Shown piece by piece: positions 21,901-30,866 of a stretch of 30,866 bases of DNA. Position 1 is the stretch's first letter, and each line of letters opens with the position of its first letter. Source of the stretch: Hymenoscyphus infarciens (taxonomy: Eukaryota > Ascomycota > Leotiomycetes > Helotiales > Helotiaceae); the NCBI GenBank assembly GCA_001414345.1, contig LLCB01000485.1, positions 1 through 30,866 of the forward strand, in the 5' to 3' direction. Both the position numbers and the translations under genes were made by a program. The notes under the pieces are model-generated. The model worked only from the letters and a program-made list of their open reading frames with translations, was not told the origin of the DNA and made no database searches.

Positions 21901-22600
21901 TAAAAAAAGTTTTTATACTAGTTATAAAATAAGCTCTTAAAGATAGCTAAGATAATATATAAGATAATTAATAATATAAGAACACTAGAAGAAGTATAAG
22001 AATATATAAGTAACTTTTAATATAAGATTAAAGTATAAAAGAGAAAAAGTAAAAATAAGACTACTAAGTTAAAAGATATCTTAAGTAAAGACTTTCTTAT
22101 AATATATTACCTAAATAATATAAGTCTATAAAGTAACTAATTACCTAGAAATTTTAAGTACTAAATTACTATTAAGAGTAAAGATATAGAAGCTTATAAT
22201 ACTCTAATAACCTATAATAAGAGAGATAGAGATATAAGAATAGAAGTAGATTAAGAACTAGAAGATAGTATATTAGATATAGGGTTTAATATACTAGATA
22301 ATAATATTATTCTTATAACTAATAAAGAGGTAAAGGAGAAATAACTATAAGAATATAGCTAAAAAAAGAGAGTATTAAATTTAGTCTTTTATTAAAAGAG
22401 AAGAAGACTCTAAAAAGCTTAAAAGGTAAAAGAAAAAGAAATATTACTAAGAATAAGAATAAAAAAAGGAGATTTATATAAAATAAATAATATAAGAGAT
22501 ATTATATAAGATAACCTAGAAGAGAGATAGTAGAATATCTTTTATATAAGAATATCTTTATAAACGAAGTATAAAGAGAAAGAAGTATTACTTAGAGTTA
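19000..22600 (+). pseudogene. extra long frame downstream of integrase, function unknown
   Basis: Between pol and the 3' terminal repeat lie 3.6-3.9 kb that ordinary Ty3/Gypsy elements lack. In the tested part, about 19,681-20,520, one plus-strand frame is continuous apart from TAA/TAG codons, with no frameshift over about 280 codons. That points to a real gene hit only by transitions. The reading is highly charged and Lys/Glu-rich with no domain I recognise. It may be a third ORF of the element, a second Gag-type gene, or a nested element. The rest, about 20,520-22,600, has the same purine-rich composition. Confidence 0.5.
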
Positions 22601-22621
22601 ACCTTCTAGAAAGAGAAGAGT

Positions 22622-22721
22622 TATTAGTACTATATATAATAAGACTAGAAAGCTTAGTAGTATATACTCTAGAAGATAGTAATACTTAGACAGCTTTATC
22701 TAATATAACCTCTATATATAA
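22622..22721 (+). repeat. 3' terminal direct repeat (LTR-like)
   Basis: Partner of 10,447-10,546, 97 of 100 positions identical. The similarity stops at 22,721, after which the split 50-bp repeat resumes with CACTATCTCTCTA. Confidence 0.85.
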
Positions 22722-22838
22722 CACTATCTCTCTAACGGTATTATATCTCGTTTTGTCGATAATATAAGCTTTTTTAGTAAGGCTCGCTTATAGCACTAGG
22801 TAGAAGCTAGTTTATATATTATAGCTCGTTTTCTAAAC
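22722..22838 (+). other. right half of the split direct repeat, then probable 5' flank of the helicase gene
   Basis: 22,722-22,733 completes the 50-bp repeat interrupted by the retroelement. The remaining bases before 22,839 would be the promoter and leader of the helicase-like gene. No motif is recognisable after RIP. Confidence 0.55.
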
Positions 22839-25800
22839 ATGTCTAGTAAACGAGTTAAGAACTATACCTTTCTATGCTTAATTCTTCTATATAAATTAAT
22901 TCTAGGATATCTACTTAGTCTATATAACTACTACTACTACTACTCCTAGAAGTAGTATAGCTATAGCTAATACTAAACTTAGAGTATTATATAATTATCT
23001 ACTACTACTACTAGTAAGCTCTCTAGCTAGATAGGATTTATAACCACTTATCTAGGAAGTACTAGGTTAGACTATAATTCTAAGAGTAGCTTATATAGTA
23101 TCTTAAATAGTAGTAGTAGTAGTATAACTTCTATAGTGTTCTACTACTACCTAATAGGTCTTTGCTATAGTTAGTTCTCTCTATTCTAAACGGCTTCTAG
23201 TATTAGGACTACTTATATATAACTACTAGCTAAAGTATTATATAAAAGTACTATAATATAAAGTCTTTAAAAAAGCGTTTTCTAGATAACTAGCTATTCT
23301 AGGCAGTCTAGCTATAGACGTGGTTTATAGAGAAGTAGACGCGATACTAGGTAGTAGACGTGTTAAAATAGTTATATAATATAAATAATAGCTAAAGTAG
23401 TAGTAGTGATAATATAAAGGATATAGAGGTAGTAATTAAGACTAAGATTAAGAAGTAGTTAAAGAAGGAAGAGGAAGAGTATAAAGTAAGTACTATAGTA
23501 ACTAAAATCGATTTATAGCTATAATATACTAGCTAGGAAAAGATGTTAGCTAGGTTAAAGTATAGTTTAGTTAAGACTACTAAGTTTATAGCTACTATTA
23601 CTACTACTAAGCTAGAACTAGAACGCTTATTATAGAGCTAGGAGTAGATTCTCTAGTAGAGTCTAGCTATACTAGTAGCTATAAGCTAGTATAAGGATAT
23701 TCTTAAGTAATAGGCGTTTCTTAAGAACGAGGTAGTAAGCTAGAAGCTATTTAAGCTACTATAGAACTACTATAAAACTATTCCCTAGTATAGCTAGACG
23801 TTTAGTTAACTACTCTACTATATAATATAAGCTACTCTAGAGAAGCTAGGTAAAGAGAGTAAGATAAAAGTAATATTTTTAGACATATAGTTAGAGTATA
23901 TTATAGAGGTAAAGAAGGCGGTAGTAGTAGTAGACGAAGTAGTAGAAAATTATCTTAATAACGTACTTATAGTATTAATTATTAGTCTTCTAGTATAAGA
24001 TACTAGCTAGCTACTTCTATATAAGTCACTAGTTATATACTACTTAGCTATCTATAGTGTTAATCCCTAGACTAAGCGTTTCTACCTATTATTTTAATAT
24101 ACGATATATCTAGTATATATAATATATATTATTTAACTAGTAATACTTAAAGTAATAGTATCTAAGTAGAGCTAGCCTAAGATAGACTTACTAAGTTAGA
24201 AAGAGGTTGAGGTAGTAGTAGAGGTAGTAGTAGAGCGTATATATAAGTATTAATAGAACTACTTATATAAGAGGTCTTTCTTACTAGTATTAAGTATTTT
24301 ATTATAGCTTATATTTAGGTAGACATAGAACCGGATTTAGTTATTAGAGGCTAATATCTACTAGTTAGATAACTACTAGACTATCTTCTATAATAGTAAG
24401 AGAGTAGTAATAGCTAAGTTATAGAGGATATATTAGAAGCTTATAGTCGAGCTAGAAGAGCTACTCTATAAGCTACTTTTTAGCTAGAGTATAAAGCTAG
24501 TACTACTACTATAGCTAGTTAATAGTATAGAGATAGTATAGCAGTTCTAGTAATAAGACTATAGCTTTCTTAACTACTTAGATAATATATACTAGAAGGT
24601 TAGCTAGGAGTTTCTATAGAAGTAGATACTAAAGGTAGATTAAAAGCTAGTTAAGAGTAATAGTAGTAGTAGTAGTAGTAGCTAGGAGAAATAGGTAGAA
24701 TAACTATATAAGATATACTTAGCTTAAGAGAAGTAGTTTCTACTTAAGCTTATAGTAGCTATTTATATCTAAGAAGGATAACTAGTAAAGAGTTCTAAGA
24801 TAAGCTTAGTTAAGGTCTATAATAGTACTACGTTAAGTTATAATATTTTTATAATTAATAGGTAAGTAGTAGTAGTTACTATATATAATAAGAGTTATAA
24901 GCGTCGAGGTAAGACTAAGTACGTCTTCTACTACTTCTTTAACTAGCTTAGCTAGATTATTATATAGTATCTAGTCTATATACTACTATTTATATAAGTA
25001 GTCTTAAAGACTAAGAGCGACTTCTTATTTATAGTTAAGAAAGAGGAACTATAGATCTAAGACTAGCTATCTAAGGTAGTAGTAGTAGTAATAGTAAAGT
25101 ATCTTAGGGTCTAACTAACTATAGTTAGCTAGTAGTATATTACTATTTATAATTAATAATAAGTATCTACGTAAGGTAAGTTAAATCTAGTAATAGAGGC
25201 TTAAAGATAATAAGAAGAAGAAGGAGGTTAAAGAGGAGAGTAATAGTAAAGTTAAATAGAGCTTATTTAAGTATATTCTAGTTTAATAGTTAATATATAG
25301 CTAATAGATAGTAGTAGAGTATTATACTATTAATAGAGTGTTTTTAAATCGACTTAGGCTAGATCTAGTTAGTATATATAGCTAGGTATTATAAGCGTAG
25401 TATACGTTTCTATAACTAGAGTTAAAGGGAGTAGTAGTAGTAGTAGTAGTTAAGCGTCTTAGAAGTTTACTACTATAACTAGTTAAGTAGGAGAAGCTCG
25501 AAGTAAGCTAGAGACTATAAAGACTATAAAAGGTCTTAGGACTAGATATAGAACTATGATCTTAAGGCTAGGTAAAAGCGCTTAAGCTAGTTTATATCAC
25601 TATATTATAATAGCTATAGATTATTATACTTAGTACTAGTAGTAGTAAGAGTCTACTATTCTTCTTAATTATAGTAATAGCGTCTTAGTAAACTATTATT
25701 ATTATAGTACTATTTATAGCTTTAGTAGACAATCTGATTAGTTAAGTATAAGTATACTAGCTTATATATAAAGAGTAGTAGTAGTAGTAGGAGTAGGTAC

Positions 25801-27490
25801 TACTATTATAGCTACTAATTATTAGTACTAACTAAGTAGTTAAAAGCGACTTTCTTTACTATACTAAAAGACTTAAGCTAAGTAAGTAGCTTACTTACGT
25901 CTTTTTTAATAAGTACTATATAGTAGTTACTAATATATTATACTAGGCTAAGCTCTACTAGCTATAGTAGTTATAGTACTTATAGTACTATTTTACGTAT
26001 CTAATAGTAACGCTTCTTATAAGGCTTAAGCTAGTACTTTAAGCTAATCTACTACTTAAGTATACGTAGATTTACTAGTAGTTAATAATATAGCTAACTA
26101 TCTAGTACTAGGTGATCGAGTATTAGAGAGATATCTAGGAGATAGCTAAGCTACTAATCTAGCGACTACTACTACTACTAGGGTCTTAAGAGGTTATCTA
26201 TATACGAAGCTATATTTATAAGAAGAGTATAGCTAAGAAGATAGATTATCTATTTTATAAGGCTATAGTAACTAGTAAGTAAGAGCTGCTTAAGTAGTAG
26301 GCTAGTAGTAGTAGCGGGTAGATCGTAGTAACTAGGGCGCTTAGAACGAGTATTAATATTCTAGGCGTGGTTTATATTATCTATCTAGGCCGGCTATATA
26401 AGTTAACTAGCTTTATATAGTAGGTAAGATAAGGTAGATAGGCTAGTAAGATTAGTAACTTAATTATTATTCTCTTAAGTAGTAGTAGTAGTAGTAGTAG
26501 TAGTAGCTAGTTCTCTACTCTCTAGTAAGAGCTAGTTAACACGTACTTAGTTAAGGTAGAGAACGAGGTAGTATTAATAGAGTATTTTAAGAGTCGTAGC
26601 TATTAATAAGTAGTACTAGCTAAGTATTTAGATAACTATCTAGACCTAACTAGCTATATTATAACTAATAGTATTCTATATAACTAATATAATATATTAC
26701 TAGAGCTATAAGAGGTATAGAGTAAGACTGTTAAAGGTAGTAGTAGTAGTAGTAGTATTAAGAATAAGGCTAAAGCTATCTACTAGGTACTATAAGCTAA
26801 GGTATAGTAAGATAAGTAGCTAGAGCGATTCTACTAGGTGCTTTATAACTACTATATCTACTACTAGCTAATATAAGAAGAGGAGTAGAACTACTACTAC
26901 TAGGACTATCTATATATAGTAGAGAAGAGCTATAATATAGTAGTATACTAGTAGTAGTAGTCGCGGCTTAAGCTAGCTAGATAAGACTAGTGCTTCTAGT
27001 ATAAGCTATCTTAGAGTATTTATACTATAATTAAAGATTAGTAGCTATATATATGTCTATATCTAATACTCTTAAGGCTATTCTTTCTATACTAGGTTAG
27101 GTAGCTACTTTAAATCTATTAAGAGATTAGGTTTTAAAGAGAAGAGGAGTAGTAGTAGTAGTAGCTAAATAAGCTAGAGAAGAGGGTATTTAGACGTTAG
27201 AAGAGTAACTAGATATAGGTATAGTAGTAAGTAGAGGAGATCTACTATAAGATTAGGAATTAGAGTAATTAAGTTATATTTAAGTTAGCTAGTATAATAT
27301 ATAAGTATTTATAACTACTACTACTACTATTATTATAGTCTAGACTAAGCTAGTATAGATCTAGCTAGTAATATTAAGAATAGTATTTAAAGCTTTAAGA
27401 GTATCTTAAACTAGAGCTAGTAGGTTAATAGAAGTTTATAAAATATAATATAAAGTAGTTAGATTAGGTATTTTATAAGTTATAAAGAAA
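22839..27490 (+). pseudogene. telomere-linked RecQ-like (TLH-type) helicase, RIP-inactivated
   Basis: A gene of about 1,500 codons whose stops are almost all TAG/TAA where Gln, Trp or Arg fit. The ATG at 22,839 has A at -3. An N-terminal region (about 23,420-25,150, different frame) resembles the N-terminal part of fungal subtelomeric RecQ-like helicases, with the block YNKSYKR-RGKTKYVF and QYLAYILPF near 24,890-24,995. After a frame change near 25,150 the helicase core follows in one frame. Motif I (SSSKS, Lys codon 25,647-25,649) and motif Ia (about 25,690-25,730) come first. Motif II follows at 25,908-25,919 and reads N-K-Y-Y where RecQ has D-E-C-H. Motif III is L-I-V-T-L at 26,001-26,018, motif V is IVVTRALRTSINILG (26,322-26,366), and motif VI is at 26,418-26,447. 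(TAG)n tracts inside it are probably former CAG repeats coding Gln, Ser or Ala runs. The N-terminal frame differs from the ATG frame, so introns or indels exist. The 3' end is uncertain. Confidence 0.8.
24656..24682 (+). repeat. (TAG)n trinucleotide tract, probable former (CAG)n
   Basis: One of several TAG tracts in the helicase remnant; others are near 25,430-25,450, 26,479-26,506, 26,738-26,757, 27,142-27,162 and 27,491-27,517. In the reading frames used they give Ser, Val or stop runs. These convert to Ser, Ala and Gln runs if CpA has become TpA, which is the preferred RIP change. Confidence 0.7.
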
Positions 27491-27705
27491 AGTAGTAGTA
27501 GTAGTAGTAGTAGTAGTTATAGAAGTTATAAAAAGCTTAGTAAGAAGAAGATATAAGTATAAGAAGATATTTATTTCTAAGTTAGACTAGGTAAGTAGAT
27601 AAGCTAGCGCTTAGTTAGCTATATAATTATATATATTAAGCTAAGTTTAGTAAGAGTAAAGATAACTAGTAATAGTAGAAGTCGTAGTAGTAGTAACTAT
27701 ATAGA
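27461..27705 (+). repeat. direct duplication of the helicase 3' end, copy A
   Basis: Starts AGATTAGGTATTTTATAAGT and matches 28,187-28,410 at an offset of about 726 bp. It includes a (TAG)n tract, an AAGAAGAAGATATAAGTATA block and a TTAGTTAGCTATATAATTAT block. Copy A has an extra stretch of about 24 bp near its end. Confidence 0.85.
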
Positions 27706-27865
27706 GTATAGTAGTAGTAGTAGTAATAGTAATATAGTATATTTATTTTTATAAAAAATAAAAATAAAATAAAAGTAGAAAAAGATTTAAAAGTAAAAGA
27801 GTTTATTTAACTATAATATAATAATATAATAAAAGTAAGAGTTTAAAGTTATATAAAAATTAAAA

Positions 27866-28183
27866 GTAACTATTAACTAAATAAAGTATAAGAGTAATTA
27901 CTAAAGTATAAGAATAACTATAAACTAAGTAAAGTATAAAAGTAACTACTAACTAAATATAGTATAAGAATAACTACTAACTAAATATAGTATAAGAATA
28001 ACTACTAACTAAGTAAAGTATAAAAGTAACTACTAACTAAGTAAAGTATAAGAGTAACTACTAACTAAATATAGTATAAAAGTAACTACTAACTAAGTAT
28101 AGTATAAAAGTAACTACTAACTAAGTAAAGTATAAGAGTAACCGCTAACTAAGTATAGTATAAAGGTAACTACTAACTAAGTA
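27866..28183. repeat. 28-bp minisatellite, about 11 copies
   Basis: The unit GTAACTACTAACTAAGTAAA plus GTATAAAA repeats head to tail with few changes (AAGTAAAG against AATATAG, TATAAGA against TATAAAA). It lies between the two copies of the duplicated helicase tail. There is no spacer diversity, so it is not a CRISPR array. Confidence 0.9.
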
Positions 28184-28186
28184 ACT

Positions 28187-28410
28187 AGATTAGGTATTTT
28201 ATAAGTTATAAAGAGAGACGGTGGTAGTAGTAGTAGTAGTAGTTATTGAAGTTATAGAAAGCTTATTAAGAAGAAGATATAAGTATAAGAAAGTATTAAT
28301 TTCTAAGTTAAGCTAGGTAGGTAGATAAGCTAGCACTTAGTTAGCTATATAATTATATATATAAAGCTAAGTTTAGTAAAATTAAAAATAACTAGTAACT
28401 ATATAGTATA
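28187..28410 (+). repeat. direct duplication of the helicase 3' end, copy B
   Basis: Second copy of 27,461-27,705, opening with the same AGATTAGGTATTTTATAAGT. It keeps GACGGTGG next to its (TAG)n tract (28,224-28,243), so it is slightly less mutated there than copy A. Confidence 0.85.
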
Positions 28411-28454
28411 TTATATAAGAGTAGAGAGCTAAAGCTAAAGTTATAATAAATATA

Positions 28455-28638
28455 AGAGTTAAAGCTATTTTATAAAAAGAGAATTAAAGTTATTAAGTTA
28501 TAAAAGAGTTAGAGTTATTAAGCTATAAAAGGGTTAAGGTTATTAAGTAATAAAAGAGTTATAGTTATTATAATATTAAAGAGTTAAGGTTATTAAGCTA
28601 TAAAAGAGCTAACGCTTTAAGGTTATAAAGAATAAGAG
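28455..28638. repeat. 25-bp minisatellite, about 7 copies
   Basis: The unit AGAGTTAAGGTTATTAAGCT plus ATAAA repeats head to tail, with differences mainly G/A. It is distinct from the 28-bp array upstream. Confidence 0.85.
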
Positions 28639-28810
28639 TTTTAGAAGAAAGTATTTAAAATATTATATTAAGTAAAAAGAAAAGAAATTAAAAAGAATTA
28701 AGATTAAAATTATTAGATTTAAAAAGAAGAAAGAGAATAAGTATTAAAGAAAAAAAAGAAAGTATTTATAAAAGTAATAAGATAAATATATATAAATAGT
28801 AAGAGGTTTA

Positions 28811-28871
28811 AAGTAGTAGTAGTAGTAGTGCTAGTAGTAGTAGTAGTGTTAGTAGCAGTAGTAGTAGTAGT
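28811..28871 (+). repeat. (TAG)n microsatellite with rare CAG/TGC remnants
   Basis: Nearly continuous TAG repeats, interrupted by GTGCTAG, GTGTTAG and a single TAGCAGTAG. The surviving CAG supports a former (CAG)n array. It ends in TATATATATA. Confidence 0.85.
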
Positions 28872-28885
28872 ATATATATAATAGC

Positions 28886-29075
28886 GAAGAAGAGTAGAAA
28901 ATATAAGAGAATAACTGCTAACTATGAAGTAGGTAAAGACGAAGTAAAAATATATTAAAAAGGAAGTATAAAAGTAAAAGTAGAGGTAGTAATAGTAGTA
29001 CTTATATAATAGTAAGGAAGAGTAGTAAATATAAGAGAATAATAGCTAGTTATAAAGTAGGTAAAGGCGAAGCTA
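28886..29075 (+). repeat. ~60-bp direct repeat, two copies about 130 bp apart
   Basis: 28,886-28,947 and 29,015-29,075 share GAAGAGTAG-AAATATAAGAG, then AATAACTGCTAACTATGAAG (diverged in the second copy to AATAGCTAGTTATAAAG) and TAGGTAAAG-CGAAG. The differences are mostly transitions. Function unknown. Confidence 0.75.
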
Positions 29076-29096
29076 AGATATTTATATCGTTCCTAG

Positions 29097-29128
29097 AGAG
29101 CAACCGCTATACGCGAAGCAGTCGCTCT
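29097..29128. repeat. 32-bp hairpin rich in CpG
   Basis: 12-bp arms AGAGCAACCGCT and AGCAGTCGCTCT pair, with two transition-type mismatches, around ATACGCGA. It keeps several CpG dinucleotides, unlike its surroundings, and immediately precedes the 50-bp direct repeat. Confidence 0.65.
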
Positions 29129-29176
29129 AAGTCTTATTCTTAATAAGATTTTATATTACACTACCTCTCTATAAAC
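29127..29176 (+). repeat. uninterrupted copy of the ~50-bp direct repeat
   Basis: CTAAGTCTTATTCTTAATAA through CACTACCTCTCTA matches 10,409-10,446 joined to 22,722-22,733. It brackets the helicase-bearing segment (22,734-29,126) on its right side. It may be a terminal direct repeat of a helicase-carrying element or a dispersed subtelomeric repeat. Confidence 0.75.
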
Positions 29177-29257
29177 TGAAAACAGAGAGAGTAGTATAGG
29201 TCGGTTTTATACTACCTTATAAGTACTATAAAACTAAGACTAAGAAAATACTTTATA

Positions 29258-29735
29258 TAAGCTTCTATACTATAAATTATACGCTCTTTAAGATAGGCTT
29301 TCTAGAAAATTTCTATCTATTTTATTTTAATAGGTTAAGGTTACGTTTTTCTACTTAGTAATCTTTCTCGATTTTCTTCTAAGACTACCTTCTTTCTTAA
29401 CTTTAAATACATATATTATAACTAATACTAAATAAAAACTAATAATAACTATAGAATACTATAATTAGCTATTAATAGTACTATAATATATAATAATATT
29501 ATAATATTTACTAAAGTAAAGCTTTATATATATTATTCTAGTTTTAGGAATTAGTATAGTATATATCTTCTACTACTTAATAAGTAGTATAAGATTAATA
29601 ATTAAAAACTACTTTATATTAGGTTTTATACTATAATATATATATACTTTTAAATAGACTTTATAGAATATTTATATCTATTTTATCTAATTAGTTTAAA
29701 GTTATATAGTTCTACTTACTAATAATTCTACCTTA
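29258..29735 (+). repeat. diverged ~110-bp direct repeat (two copies) next to telomere-type hexamers
   Basis: 29,258-29,370 and 29,625-29,735 align from TTTATACTATAA through ATCTATTTTAT and GTTCTACTTA-like blocks, with many transitions. The second copy ends directly before the CCCTAA array. Such repeats would fit subtelomeric sequence. The stretch between the copies is AT-rich with no gene. Confidence 0.65.
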
Positions 29736-29741
29736 TCCTAG

Positions 29742-29771
29742 CTCTAACCCTAACCCTAACTCTAACTCTAA
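29742..29771 (-). repeat. interstitial telomere-type array, five hexamers
   Basis: CTCTAA, CCCTAA, CCCTAA, CTCTAA, CTCTAA in a row. Two units are the complement of the fungal telomere repeat TTAGGG and three have one C changed to T, as RIP would produce. On the plus strand the array has the orientation of a left chromosome end, yet it lies 1.1 kb from the right edge of the window with DNA on both sides, so it is interstitial. Confidence 0.85.
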
Positions 29772-30866
29772 AGGTACTATAGCTTTCACCTTTTCTAGAT
29801 ATAGTAGCTAGTTATATACTATTCTAAGTAACTTATAAAAAGTATAACTTTTATTATAAGTTTTTAGACTAGAGTAGTATAAAGTTATAATAATATAAAA
29901 TATATACTACTATAGAAGAGGTATATAAGAGTATGTTTAGTAGAATAATATATATAAATACTAGACTCTAATAAAGAAGAAAAGGAAAAACTATCTCTCT
30001 TCTAACTCTAGAAGTAAGCTACTATATATAAGAGGTTTTAAAACCGAACAACGATATACGTTAGCTAATATAAAAGCCTAAACCTACTTAACCTTCCTAA
30101 AACAGATAATATAAGATAATAACTATTAAAACCTTATATATAGTAAGTATTTCTAACTATCTAGACTAATATTATATTATAAAAGCTAGTTATTTTTAAG
30201 AATTTACTATATTAAAAAGAGTATAGAAATATAATAGTAAAATATAAACGTTTAACTTAAATCTTAAACTATTTTAAATAAATAAGATATAAAACTCTTA
30301 CTAAAAGCGATTTATAAATAGTCTTATTATAATATTATAAACTATATATAACTAGTAAATAAGTATATAAGAATATATCTAATATAATAATACTTTAAGC
30401 TTAATAATAGTAAAATAACTATTAAATTTACTTTTTATAAAATTAAAAAAGTTAAAATATATATATTTATAAGAGTTTAGACTATATAAAGTTTATAACT
30501 AAAATTAAAAGAATACTTTAAAAGTATAATACTTAAATAATATATAATCTTAACTAATTATCTCTAATTACTAAAATAGACTTTATTTTATACTAAAATA
30601 TAAAGATCTTAATTAAAGAGTATAGCTTTATTCTAACTATTATAGATTAAAGAGAGTTTAAAGTAAAGTTAGAAATAAAACTTTAAAAGTTAATAATAGT
30701 AATAACTTAGTTAAGAGCTTATTTTAATAGTATACTATCTTATATCTAAATTTAAATAAGACTTCTTACTTAGCTAAAACTATAAAGAAATTAAGACTTC
30801 TTACTAAAGTAAGAAGTTAGTAAGAGTTTAGCTAGTTAATATTAAATAATAAGTCTAATATAAGAA
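29772..30866. other. AT-rich RIP-degraded DNA at right edge, no gene recognised
   Basis: Stops in all frames. I tried to read a retroelement Gag in the plus strand at 30,240-30,780 and found nothing firm. A perfect dyad ACTTCTTACT-AA-AGTAAGAAGT lies at 30,796-30,817. It sits inside a wider imperfect inverted repeat (TAGCTAAAACT near 30,772 with AGAGTTTAGCTA near 30,825). Confidence 0.55.

Larger units (their letters stand above)
10447..22721 (+). mobile_element. 12.3-kb Ty3/Gypsy-type LTR retroelement, RIP-inactivated
   Basis: Bounded by 100-bp direct repeats (10,447-10,546 and 22,622-22,721) that differ at three positions, all C/T. The plus strand encodes readable remnants of reverse transcriptase, RNase H and a D,D(35)E integrase in the order typical of Ty3/Gypsy. 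The flanks reconstitute a 50-bp sequence found intact at 29,127-29,176, with CACT duplicated on both sides (10,444-10,447 and 22,722-22,725), as expected of a target-site duplication. The ends are not TG...CA as written, perhaps through RIP. The terminal repeats are very short for an element this long. Confidence 0.85.

Noticed and set aside
27866..28638. CRISPR-like array
   Set aside because: Repeats are head to tail without unique spacers, in a eukaryotic context. They are minisatellites.
1..30866. Centromeric core
   Set aside because: AT-rich RIP-mutated DNA is also typical of some fungal centromeres, but the telomere-linked helicase and telomere-type hexamers point to a subtelomere. Chromosome position would settle it.

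Overview
The window looks like repeat-rich, probably subtelomeric DNA of a filamentous ascomycete, Sordariomycete-like (a Fusarium relative would fit, but the species cannot be fixed from sequence alone). Nearly all of it is extremely AT-rich, made of TpA-rich strings with TAA/TAG stops in every frame. Recognisable transposon genes are present but carry C-to-T and G-to-A transitions at exactly the positions that kill them. This is the signature of repeat-induced point mutation (RIP). Only two islands have normal base composition: about 1,400-2,045 and about 7,955-10,140.

Layout. 1-840: a degenerate tandem repeat of about 63 bp, interrupted by a short element with tRNA-like promoter boxes that recurs at 1,368-1,460. 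1,428-1,889: inverted repeats abutting a truncated Zn2Cys6 regulator gene (minus strand). 2,045-3,246: RIP-degraded DNA without a recognisable gene. 3,247-6,346: a pair of inverted repeats of about 95 bp bracketing a nested insertion, a Fot1/pogo-type transposon (4,158-6,171) with 92-bp terminal inverted repeats and a transposase remnant on the minus strand. About 6,495-7,790: an array of short palindromes. 8,097-10,028: the only intact gene, an intronless F-box-like protein of 643 residues.

10,447-22,721: a 12.3-kb Ty3/Gypsy-type retroelement bounded by 100-bp direct repeats, with readable reverse transcriptase, RNase H and integrase remnants and an extra long frame downstream of integrase. 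22,839 to about 27,490: a RIP-killed RecQ-like helicase of the telomere-linked (TLH) type, followed by a duplicated gene tail, two minisatellites and (TAG)n tracts. 29,127-29,176 carries an uninterrupted copy of the sequence that the retroelement split at 10,409-10,446/22,722-22,733. 29,742-29,771: five telomere-type CCCTAA/CTCTAA hexamers. The rest, to 30,866, is AT-rich with no identifiable gene.

Together this is a graveyard of nested elements. The TLH gene and the telomere-type hexamers argue for subtelomeric origin. The F-box gene and the zinc-cluster fragment are the only host-type genes, and there is no sign that they form a pathway.
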